Source: Quercus robur (taxonomy: Eukaryota; Streptophyta; Magnoliopsida; Fagales; Fagaceae). Taken from it: DNA of 64,000 bases. A program made the translations under genes and the position numbers. The stretch is from positions 50,698,302-50,762,301 of the forward strand of contig NC_065537.1 in NCBI RefSeq assembly GCF_932294415.1, in the 5' to 3' direction. Numbering within the stretch: position 1 is the stretch's first letter; each line of letters begins with the position of its first letter. The notes beneath the pieces are model-generated. The model was not told where the DNA came from. It saw nothing but the letters and a program-made list of their open reading frames with translations, and made no database searches. This document shows positions 10,146 to 21,900 of this stretch, one piece after another.

Positions 10146-13100
10146 ATGGCACTTTCTGTGGATTGCCATGACCATAATCTTGAATCAATGTCAATGGATT
10201 CACAGGAGAGTAAAGAAACATTTGTTTCAACAGCTGCGGTGAGGTTGCAAAAAGTTTACAGGAGTTATCGTACCCGGCGCAGGCTAGCAGATTCAGCTGT
10301 TGTTGCTGAAGAGCTGTGGTAAGTGTCAATGTATGTTTCATTTCATTTACTTTAAGAATGTGACTGTGTTTTTTCTGAGAAGTTATGGGACTATTTGGAG
10401 GTCGCAAGCTATAGATTATGCAAGGCTGAATCACAGCACGGTTTCCTTCTTCAATTTTCACAAAGCAGAAACAGCTGCCTCACGCTGGAGTAGGATCAGC
10501 TTGATTGCTTCTAAGGCATGTAGCTTACACAATTATTAACATCTTCATTATTGTATTTGCAACATATTTTGTTATGATTTCCAATGGCTATTCTGTTTTT
10601 GGCCTCATATTTTATCATTCACGCAAAATGATAGAAAACATTAATTACAATTAAAATGGAATAAATAATGGTGTCATGCTTTAGCAAATAATAATAATGG
10701 TTTCATGCAATTGATAATTTTGGCAGGTTGGAAAAGGGTTGTATCAAGACGCCAAGGCACAAAAACTAGCTTTCCAACATTGGATTGAAGCTGTAAGCCT
10801 ATTATTTTAAGCTAAAAATTTACTACTACTATTATTATTATGATGATGACGATGTTCCGCAGATTGATCCAAGGCATCGTTATGGTCATAATCTCAACTT
10901 TTACTATGAAGAGTGGGGTAAAGGTGATACAGAGCAGCCATTTTTTCATTGGTACACAAACTTCTCTTGGTTGATTCTTTGATTTTTCTGCCTCTAGTGC
11001 TATATGGGCCCACAAATATCTGCACTATGTTTCCTCTTTTCACCCCTTCTTCTTTACCAAGAATGAACAGATTAACCAATTTTAGATGCTTCGAATGTCA
11101 AATATTTCCACTTAATGCCTTGGCTTCCGCATTTGACTCCAAATGCAACCAAAGTGATAAAAAAGAAACTGCTAAGACTGCTTACATGAAACTGCTAATG
11201 TCTTCATTGACTCTTATTGTTGGTTGTGAAATAACATAGTGTATTACATTCCAGTCTGGTTTGTGTAAATTCACATTCTGCCATGAGAGTTGCTAGTGTT
11301 CTTTATAATTTGCAGATTTGTCCAAATAAGAAAGGCCACATTTATCTGATTGTTGTTGCCTCCCACTGAGAAAACGATGGGAGAGATGGGATTGATTAAA
11401 ACAGTAATCTTATCTATTGTGAAAAATGTTTACATGCTAACGTGTTGCAATTTCAATGTCAAACACTAAGACCAAATAAGAAAGGCCACATTTATCTGAT
11501 TGTTGTTGCCTCCCACTGAGAAAATGATGGAAGAGATGGGATTGATTAAAACAGTAATCTTATCTATTGTGAAAAATGTTTACATGCTAACGTGATTTCA
11601 ATGTCAAACACTAAGACCAAATAAGAAAGGCCACATTTATCTGATTGTTGTTGCCTCCCACTGAGAAAATGATGGGAGAGATGGGATTGATTAAAACAGT
11701 AATCTTATCTATTGTGAAAAATGTTTACATGCTAACGTGATTTCAATGTCAAACACTAAGACCAAACAATCTATATGACAATGCATTTGCATCTACATCA
11801 TGATCCTCTTTTTCTTCAAATGCCAAAGTTTCAGATCCCTAAAATCACCCAACATTTTCTGCAAAGGCTTAAATCATTATTCATGTAAACAAAACCATTC
11901 AAGGATTGGTTAAATTGCCCTTTGCAATTTATTCTTTCAATTAGATATAGGAGACTACACTTACCCAAAGACTGATCAGGAGCTCAAAATCTCAGAAAAC
12001 CTTGTGAGATAAGGAGAGAAGAGGGGCCACAGAAAACATCTACAATCATGAACTTCTTAACTGACCAGAAAAGTGAGAGGGATTTAAATTAAGGAATATC
12101 AAAGAAAGCTCTGAGATCATTTTCATCACAGCCTAATTTGATATGGATTTTATCTCTCACTAGCCGCAGACCCACGCGATGCGTGGGAAACTGAGAATAT
12201 TATTAATGATCATTTTATGGTTTAGATCTTAAAAGAAATTATTCCATTGCAATGACCATCATCAACCATTTCAACAAACTTTAAAACCTATTTCTCTGTT
12301 TAAAAGCCAAAAAATTAAAAGAAACGATTAATTTCCATTAATCAAATGACTAAACTCAACATTCAAGCTTTAACTACAACTTTTAATAGTGAACAAAGAT
12401 AAACCATCTAAACCTAGGAAACAAAGCAAAAACCATTAAAAAAAATTAAAACAAAAATAAATAAATAAAAAACAGTAAAACACAGATTCGCTATTGCACC
12501 TTAATGAGGAAAAAAAATGAACCTTCTTAAACTATTTACCCAAAAATCTTTGCTACTTTTATAACTTAATATATTAGGTTACTAATTCAAGAAAAACATT
12601 TGCACTTGCACAACAACACAAGCACATGCTATGCACAGAGTGGAAGATCATCTAAGAGTGAACAAAGTCATATGGTGTCCAAATAAGAAAACAAACATGA
12701 AAATTCAAAATTTACCAATTCAATATCATAGGATTACTGCTTTGTGTCAAAATTAAAAGGAAAAAAAAAAATCATTTTGCTTTCCAAAAGCAAAGAAAAA
12801 GTCTTTGAAAAAACTATTGTTTAAAAAAAAAAAAAAGCGAGGTTTTTTTCAAATTGAGATTACCCAAAAACCATTTAGTCCACAAAAAGGGAGGGGAAGA
12901 CTAATTTAGTAATTAAGAAATCATATCAACTTTAGTGGGGAAGACTAATTTAGTAATTAATATCATTGCTCAATTTTCTTCACACCTTAGCTAAAAAACC
13001 GTCATTGGGGGATGCAAAGAAAAAAAAAATTGTGACTGCAAAAACTGTAAAGATGTTCACTTGCAAATATCATAATGATCAAAGTAAATAAAACACATTA

Positions 13101-16100
13101 TACAAAATTTAACATTTAAATAAATAAATAAGTAGCACCTAGTTTTATAATTCAATATATGCTACAAATTGTGTATCTAATTAAAATTAAACAATCATGA
13201 GACAAAATTGACAAAAAGAATTAATATCTTTAATCAACTATGAAATGGGCAAAGTATAATGACTAAGATTAAAAAAAAAATACTAATAATTTAAAAACAA
13301 TCATTCAAACTTCAATGAATAAAAATCGTCTAATAAAATACAAGTACAACCACATACATGTTATATTATTTTTATCTATAAAATAATTAAATGATAAATA
13401 GAAGTAAATTTTAATAAGGTACTTTTATAAATTATAATGTTATATGATATGTTGATTTTTTTTTTTTTCTTTTTGAGAGAGATATGTTGATTAATTTAAA
13501 AACAAATAAATATATGATAATAAAAGAATGAAAAAAAAAAAAAAAAAAAAAAAAAATCTGTACCTAGGAAAGTGGGAATGCTTGAATATGCTTCACAATC
13601 AAAGGGCCTACACGGCTACAGCAAACACAATTGCTTTTGTAGAAAAAATTTAACCATACACGTGGGTGGTTGTCTCTAGTTTGCTGCAATATTTATTCAC
13701 TATTTACACAGTACAGAAGCTTCGTTACACTTCACATTGTAAATGACGAAACATAGAGGAAAGCAAAACAGGAAAAGAAAGAAAAAGAAGAAGGCAAAGT
13801 TGAGCTATTGAGAGAATGAAAGCTGAGTCTCCATGCTAGAGATAGAAGCAGTCAGACAAGAAAGCGAGAGAGAGAGAGAGAGAGGGAGAGAGAGAGTTAC
13901 CTGTGTAGAAAAATGTCTGCAACTGTGTGGTGATGCGGTGCCTCCAGCCTTCAATCTTACTACTGCTATGGGGCAAGCCCTAAAAGTGTTAAAATAGCTG
14001 TGCATCTCAAAATTTTGAATGTTTAATAATTTATTTATCATTAATTAGATTAGAAAGCCAAAGGTCTGAAGTTTTGAAACTGTCTTTGGAAGAAAGAGAG
14101 GTTGGCGTTAGCAAGCTGAAGGGCTGAAGTTTTGAAACCATGAAACACAGGTAGAGGAAGAGGAGGGGAGACAGAAAGGATTGCCGTTAAAGAGTAAAGA
14201 CTTTTCGGATTGGGTTTGGGCTTTATGGATAGGTGGACGTACAGCATTAACGTAAGGATTTTCTTTTTAGCAGTATTTTAAAATTTAGGAAAAGTATTTT
14301 AAAATTATAAGAAAAATTAAGGAAAAAGAATGGTAATGACATGGCTGCTTATGTGGCTCAATGTGAGTATAGCAACATTAAATGCTACGCTTCAGCTTTT
14401 AGTAATATATTGATTTGGAAGCCACCGAGTTTAGCCTTTCTTTTACCCTTTATATGTAGCCTTTGCACGTCTGTGCATTATGTTACTACTTGTTTGCATG
14501 CCAGCGCATACGCAAAGATGTGGTCATGCATCACCTCTAAATGAAAGCCTCCAATTATTGGGAAATGTCATATAAGAAATGAATACTATGTCATCTACCA
14601 TGTTCAATAATTTCTAGCATTCATAAAATCATTATACAATGCAATATATGTTTTTCTTTTCAAGGACTAAAACTTCATCCAATAAAAAGCAGAAAATAGT
14701 CAAATACATTAAATCAATACTCAAAGGAAAAGGCACAAAGACAGGAATGTGAAGATTATAAATGGAAACATGACACACATGTAACTCACAGCATTCTCTC
14801 CTTTTAATTTTCATCTAAGTACATGATAAACGTAACTAAATCAGTAAATAATAAAAAAACTGTTTTAGTATTTAAAGTGTAATTCTTAATTTCTAAAAAT
14901 ACATGTGCATAAGCAAAGATGCATCTCAATCTCCGTCTCTGTAATTTCATCCTATATCCAATGTTCATTTAATTGCCGTCAAGAATAGTAAAAATAAATA
15001 GAGAGGGGAAATAGTTAAAAGTTATGGTATCAAAGTACATTGCAAAAATAGAATGTCTGGAATATTATTGAATGTTAACTTCTTGCTAGAAAAACAAAAA
15101 CAAAGAATTATTGAATGTTAGTGGGTTAGCATGATAGGTTTCAAGCCCAGGGCTTGAATCTTTATCTCAATGCTAGGGGGTATCTTCAAAATCGCAGAAT
15201 ATCTCTCATACAAAAACCTCACAAGAATGGAGATAATTATATACTTTCTCATACCTTGATGTCCCATGCAAAAAAGAAAGAATCTCTAGTGTCTATTAAA
15301 TCAATGTGTCACTAAACAGCTTAATATATTCCTTGTGTAGGTTGGACGTTGGAGATGGCAAAGATGTTGATCTCAAAGATTGCCCAAGATCAAGGCTTCG
15401 ACAAGAATGCATTAAATATCTTGGACTGGTATGCTCCTCCTTTAATATGAAACCTAGTATCACAGTTCATAAATCATAAACCAAGATCAGAATGGGGTCA
15501 GATTATTACTAAGGTTGGAACACCAACTTTGTATGTTCCATGGAAATCAATTATATCAATAGCCATTAATGAGTCTGTGAGGGATTTTCACAATTCGCTC
15601 TAATACCAATGGGCTTGATCTTCGATCAAATGCTATAAAAGATTTGTGCCCCCTCATCCTTCACCAATTGGTCGTTGGATGGATCGGTAAGACACACGGT
15701 CCGACAAGTGGTATCAGAGCCCGATCATAGGTTCGAGTCGTTGGAGCCACATTGTGAGGGAGGGATTGTGATGGATTTTCACAATTCACTCCAATACCAA
15801 TGGGTTTGGTCTGCGATCGAATGCTATAAAAGATTTATGTCCCCTTATCCTTCACCAATTGGTCGTTGGATGGATCGGTAAGGCACACGGTCTGACAAAG
15901 TCTAATGCATTTCATAGTATCATGAAATACCATGATAGAAATAAAATATGTGCCGTTTCTAGTTATTACTTAATTTTCTACAAGCAGGAAGCACTAAAAC
16001 TCTACCTACGAAATAGCTTTGTGTTTTGCATACTAAAAAGCTTATGGGAATGAATTGACTTCAATTGGATTTTAGATGCTCTTTAACACCTGCTCTACTT

Positions 16101-18776
16101 AAGCTTTCCTAACTTCACTCACACTGTTTGTGGAAATGCATCATGAACAAGCAAGAAAGGGAATACTATGAATACATAATTGCTGAAGGGATGATAGTGC
16201 ATAAACAAACTGGAAGTCTCCTTGATACAAGTCAAAAATTGCAAGGCTCAAAATGGATTTTTGTTATGAGTACCTCCAAAAAACTTTATGCTGGTGAGGT
16301 AAAAACTGATACAAACACCACACAATTTGCTGACCGTATTCCCAAATCTAAGATGCCACTTTAGTTTGCATCATCTGAAGCCTAATGCTTTGTCTCCTTC
16401 CCACTAGAAAAGGAAGGGATCATTTCATCATTCCAGCTTCCTTGCAGGAGGGGCCACTTTGGCTGCTGGAAGACTTGAGGCAGAAAGTGGCAAGCTCAAG
16501 GTATGCATTTAGCAAGCATTTATTATAATGTTTCCATAATGCCATTTTCTAATGACATCTTTGTATAATTCAATGTTCTCATTATGGAGACATACAACTA
16601 AAAATGTTCCATACCTTTAATCTACACATTAAAGTATTCAACCCAAAGCTTAAGCTATCATTGGAGAGGCCCAACAAGTACATATACAACCAAGCACACA
16701 TCAAACCTGTTTGGGATTCCTCTCTCACTTACAGGTCACCAGAAACTGAAACCAAAGAAAAATATGACCCTACTGATATTGAAAGAAAGACAAGTAGGCC
16801 AGGCACAAGGAGTCCAAGAACAAACAAGCCAGACATTGACATCATGTTCATTCTGGGGCTCTATTTAGCAAACAGCCCTCAAATCCAACTTGCTGTAGAT
16901 ACTAAGTACAGATGCTTTCACAAAAAATAAATGATTGCTATGAGAGGGAACTGCATATCTTAATTTCACATTTCCCATGGTGTATGGGGTTGGAGGAGCT
17001 GAAACAGTTGCTTGTACGTGAAAAGTGCAACACTATCATCCTCTAGTGAAGCATACTAATTGTAGAATTTTAAATTAGATACAAGCAAATCCTATCAAAG
17101 AATTAAAATAGTATTAACGATTTTAGTCTTTCAAAATTGCTTCTGAATTTAGAAGAACTTATTTTTTACCCTTATTAAGGGTGAACTTTCAATTATATGA
17201 ACGTTTAGCTCAAATGTTACTTTTAATAATAGATGTCAACAAAATGCAAGACTAAGTTAACTACTTGATTATATGGTTTACTCAAAGCTGATGTGAGGTT
17301 CAGTTTAGTTTGGATGAGCTCACAGGACCATCTTTTGTTTATAAATTTATGCAATTAATTGCGTAAGAATCCCAAGCTCTTTAAGACAAGTTGATGCTGG
17401 CAGTGGCAGATCTCATAAATTCTTCTAGATTACTATATGTCAAATCAACATAATTTGCATAAGGCAAAGTTCCATTATTTAGATCCCAGAGCTCTCACAT
17501 TTCAATTCTTCTCGGCTTTTTTATTAATTAATTTTTTTTTTTTTTCATTCAACAGTTGGGGGAGGGGGGATCAATTCTTCTAGTAGTTAACACATTAAAC
17601 CCATTCATTTGGTATCAAAGGAAATGTACTGGTAAGTACTATCTATGTGCTATATATTCTACACACATCAGCATATTAACTCTGGTAGGATCAAGAAAAG
17701 CTTCCAGATACAGATAATAAAACACTATTCTTTTTGGGTAACATAATAAAACATCAGTTTATAAGGAATCTATTCTTTTAATTTTATTTTAACAAAGGAG
17801 ATAGTTTACCAACATACTTTGTATACAAACTTGAAAAGTCTCTGTTTCTTGCATCCAAATTCTGAATATGTCCTTATGATTTCCAGTCTGTATCGGCATA
17901 CAGTGGACATTACCGACCAACTGCGGAGAACCTTGGCAGCTTCTTAGCCTTCCTTGACGAGAATGGGGTCAACCTTGATGAAGTTCAGGTATGCAACTTA
18001 TATATAATGTCATTTCACAAATCTGCTACCCCTCTGCTAATTCTACATTGATTTAATTGCAGTTGATAGAATATTTGGAGACATGAAAATAGCGTTTCAA
18101 AATTTTAGGATATTGTGGGTCACAATTTGATATCTATGAAATTTTTCTGCCATTGTCCACTTTTGAACTTCTTTTTATAATCCAAAACCTGTACAAGGTA
18201 ACAAACATATGCCTAATATACTGCTTCTACCACATTTTCCTCTGAGCTCTATCTATTTGAGTCAGGTATTTTCCCCTACAGAAGATCATGAGAGCTACAA
18301 TAGCCGCAAATCAGTTAATGAAGGAAGTTATTCAACAAAAAATGTTCAAGAAGAGAGTAAACTGGGAGAACTAACAAATTCTGAACCACCCTGCCAAGCT
18401 CCTAGGGAGAATGAGATTAACAGCAGACCCTCTGAATCATGTACCTATGCTCAAACAAAAAGCACACGGACACACAGTTATAAGAGAACCTTGTCCAGTG
18501 ATCTCCAGAGATCGAACCAGAACAAATCTTCCAAAGAAAGAGATATTGCAGAGGATCAAGTCAAAAAAGGAAGTAAGTTCATATCAACTAGGGCATCAGC
18601 TGTCATTGAAATGGTCAACTGGAGCAGGCCCAAGAATTGGGTGTGTTGCGGATTACCCTCTGAAACTAAGGCTTCAAGCCCTCGAGTTTGTTAACCTCTC
18701 ACCAAGGGATCCTCCCACACCATCAGTCTTCAATGTTTTTCTTAGTTCAATTACAACTTTATGTGTGATAATGTGA
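10146..18776 (+). CDS. IQM family calmodulin-binding protein, nine coding exons, frame break in last exon
   Basis: IQM proteins bind calmodulin through one IQ motif and act in hormone, light and stress signalling. Exons: 10146-10318, 10401-10515, 10727-10792, 10863-10951, 15341-15428, 16152-16298, 16408-16500, 17887-17988, 18266-18776. Phases agree across all junctions. Exon 1 has the IQ motif ([18 protein letters not shown]); later exons give [60 protein letters not shown] and, at the end, [17 protein letters not shown], all IQM landmarks. Intron 2 uses a GC donor (AAG|GCATGT). In exon 9 the opening frame (to [10 protein letters not shown], about 18505) and the conserved end ([13 protein letters not shown] onward, stop 18774) are one base out of register, as if one extra C were present. 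This is a real lesion or a sequence error. The N-terminus is short for the family; M at 10131 is an alternative start. Introns 4 (4.4 kb) and 7 are repeat-laden. Confidence 0.85.
11322..11761 (+). repeat. Tandem triplication, units of 150, 145 and 145 bp
   Basis: Units run 11322-11471, 11472-11616 and 11617-11761, each starting near CCAAATAAGAAAGGCCAC and ending AACACTAAGA. Copies differ by only a few bases; the first has five extra bases (TTGCA) after AACGTG. The near identity means recent amplification or ongoing conversion, inside an intron. Confidence 0.9.
12160..12187 (-). mobile_element. Helitron-like 3' terminus
   Basis: Read on the minus strand there is a 7-bp stem hairpin (CCCACGC, loop ATC, GCGTGGG; 12171-12187), then TCTGCGG, then CTAG at 12160-12163, followed by T. 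Helitron 3' ends have a short GC-rich hairpin a few bases before CTRR and insert next to T, so this fits. The body would extend to the right; I could not identify a 5' TC end, and no Rep/helicase is visible. Confidence 0.5.
15576..15897 (+). mobile_element. TRIM retroelement, complete 322-bp structure
   Basis: Two 131-bp LTRs (15576-15706 and 15767-15897) begin TGTGA and end CGACA/TGACA. The 60-bp interior starts with a primer-binding site TGGTATCAGAGC (15709-15720, complementary to initiator tRNA-Met) and ends with a short purine tract (GTGAGGGAGGGA). Flanks GAGTC and AAGTC are an imperfect 5-bp target duplication. The LTRs differ at about a dozen of 131 sites (roughly 9 percent), so the insertion is not recent. 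It lies in intron 5 of the IQM gene and codes for nothing. Confidence 0.92.
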
Positions 18777-18987
18777 CCTTAGATTGACTGTCTTTCTTAC
18801 AAGTTACTATAAGAAGTCAACATCACTTTACTTTTCAATTCTTTCTATACTGTTTAGTCCTCTTTCAATATCATCTCATAGAAATATCGATCATCTCAGA
18901 CGATCATGGATTCATTTATCTTATTTTCTCACATGTAAAAGACTATAATGTATGAACAAATACTTTTTTTTATCTAATATCCCTGGC

Positions 18988-21900
18988 TTATTCCCCACAG
19001 TGCAATAAAAACATAGCATCAGGCATGTATCCAGTGTCAAACAACTGGGCTGTCAACCCATCCAATACCTCATGGAGATTTGTTTCTTGGAATTGTGTGT
19101 AATGAGTTGCAGAAAAGTAGTATATACTGTTCTTCAATTCAGCCCAGCTATATCCTGTATCTTTCTTTAATACCTTCTCCTTCATTATTTTTCGCACTTG
19201 TGCTGCTTCATTCCACATCTTGGCCTCAGCATATATATTTGAAAGCATGATATGAGCTGAAGTGTCTTCTGGATCAATACTCAAAATTTTCTCAGCAGCG
19301 TATCTTCCCAGAGCTACATCCTTGTGAATTTTGCAGCCAGACAAGAGACACCGCCAAACCACCTTATTAGACTCCATTGGAAAACTCCTTATGAGTTCAA
19401 AAGCTCTTTTTGTCTTTCCTTTACGGGCAAAGAGGCTGACTAAAGAAGCTAAATGATCTGTTCTTGGGGAAATGCCATGGTCTTTGTGTAATATCCCAAT
19501 TTTTGTTTTTATGATTATCACTGTACCTTTTCAATTTTATTATAGAGTTGAGGTAGTATATGTGTGTGCACAGCAAGATGGGAGTAGACAATTTTTGTGG
19601 TGCTACAAATAAGCAAGAAAAATCAAAGTTTTAGTGCATACAATTTAGTGCGACAATTAAACAAATAAAAAGAAAAGACGAAGATGTTTTATGAGCCTCT
19701 TGGAAACTAAAGAGATAAGCTTAAGTGGGTTTTAAACTCCAGCCCACTACCCCACCAAGCCCATATCTTTGAGACGTTAAAATATAAGGAGGAAAAGATA
19801 AATTAGGGTTTTCATAAGTAGGGTTTCATCACTTAGGGGGCTAAGCGGTGTTTTTCCTTGGAGTTTAGAGCACATACAATTGAAGAGGCAAAATTGTTTA
19901 GGGGCACAAGTTTTGGGCTACGAAATCAAGGTGAGAACCTCATCTCAATATTTCTTTACTGTTTATAAATTTTGAGATATATTTACGATTTTGGCAGCAT
20001 GATAAGATTCAGTTATGTCTACTATTTGAGTAATCAATTACAATGGAAAGATGGTTATATATCTAAGCGTTATTTACGTAAAGACCCAATTGTAATACTC
20101 ATAAGTTAATGGTACTTTTGTATTTTGTATTTGTTACTCGTTGAAATTGAGGACCTTGGGTCTAACGAAGGATTTTATATATTAGATTAATTCCTAAAAG
20201 TGAGTACACGATTTCATTGAATTGCCCACCGATTTCATTTGAATATAGATTCCATGATTATAACCTTAAATCCTAAAGGTGGCCTTGTATCCTTACGTTT
20301 TCAATGGGAATATTAATCCAAGGTCTATGGTATTTCGGTTGCTGCTTCTCTAATGGTAATATGAGATTTGACCTAATGCAAGGAAGCATTATTGGCCTAG
20401 AATATCAATTGTGGTTATAGAAATTTGTTTGAACTCTTTTAGTACATACCAGTTTTTGGGAAATATTGTTGCGGTGGGACTTTGATAAGGAATAATAAAT
20501 TGGTTAATTCAATGGTATATACGAAAGTAGTTTTCATACCTGATTTTGTAGGATAGTAGGAAAGAAAAGGTTTGTAAGGGTTAGATTTCATGCTTACTTA
20601 TTAAAGCATTCTTTTGTTTAGAGCTTACGGAAGATTAAAGTATTCAGCTGTGTTCGGAAGTATTAGCAAGAGAGGTAAGTAATTATGCATAATATGCACA
20701 AGTTTTATTCTTTAGGTTCTTAGAAGTCAAAAGTTTTCAAAAGTTATGTTTTTAAAGCTTACGTTTTCTAAAGTTTATTGAAAGCATTATTTTTACATTA
20801 TTGAAAGAGAAACTTCGACTTTTAGACAATGTTTTAAAGAGAGACTTCGAATTTGAAATAATGTTTTGAATTTCCAAATCTCATTCAAATTATGATTTCT
20901 AAACTAAACTATTTTCCGAAAATAATCAAGTTTCAAAGTAAGTTTTAGTCATATTCCTATTCTCAAATGGTATTTAAAATGTTTCTTTTAGCAAATTTAA
21001 TTTTCATATTTACTCAAGAATTGTAATATATTTACATAAACTCCTCAGTTGCTATTCGTTTCCCAAGAGAGTCAAGCATCCTTTGATTTATATTCTATTC
21101 AATATTGTGATCTTTGATGTGCCTCTGTATTTGAAAGGAAATTGTTAATATCAAGTAAATTATTTTATTTTGTATAAACTTTACTTTGTGATATGTGACT
21201 TAAATAAGTGTTTTTAGAATTGATCAGATATATCAAATATGTGTGGAAATCTGCTCACAGGATTGTATGTGAGAATATGTGTTGATCTCTCACCAACAGG
21301 GATTAGATGTTGGTATCCGCTCACAGGATTGTATGTGAGAATATGTGATGTGTATATGTGATACTGTGCTCTGATCAATCATCTGTATGTGTTTTCGAAT
21401 AACTTTAAGATTTGATTATATATATGTGTTTAGTGGTTCTTTATATGTTTGGAAAACTATATCGAATATTTTGAGTGAAATTGTGAAATCAAACTCGTGC
21501 TTTGCTTGACCCTATTCTGTTGTATATTGTGTATAATTTGCTTACTGGATGTGTGGCTCACCCCATCAATTACAATTTTTTCAGATTAAAGTTTAGTTGG
21601 GTAACAGAACCTTTGGATTGCTTCGTAAGGTGTAAGGTAGAGCGTGGGAGTTTTAGGCGAAGTCAATAATACTTGAAGCCTTAAAAGATTATTAATTATT
21701 TCTTTTTATTCCGCTTTAGATTGCACTGTATTTTGGAGATTATTCTAAATTTGAGGAGTTTGGATTTTTGTAAGAGATTTATCAATAGCATTGTTTATTT
21801 GGAGTTTTGAATTATGTTTAAATTAATCATGTTTATTGAGTGATATTAGTTCAACAAGTTAGTCATGCATCAAAATTCATGTTCCATGGATTTGGGTTGT

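Larger units (their letters stand above)
10952..15340. other. Contents of IQM intron 4
   Basis: This 4.4-kb intron holds the triplicated repeat at 11322-11761, a Helitron terminus at 12160, a direct duplication of GAAGACTAATTTAGTAATTAA (about 12897-12960), poly-A at 13532-13556, a (GA)n tract at 13866-13896 and a repeated CTGAAGTTTTGAAAC word (14068, 14124). No second gene is supported. Confidence 0.6.

Noticed and set aside
11322-11761. Possible CRISPR-like array
   Set aside because: Repeats are 145-150 bp, directly abutting and without spacers, in a plant intron.
15675-15881. Open frame spanning the TRIM
   Set aside because: It runs through LTR, primer site and LTR; TRIMs do not code for protein.
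16604-16930. 108-codon open frame inside IQM intron 7
   Set aside because: There are no recognisable motifs and no splice signals that would add it in phase, and IQM homologues have nothing at this place.
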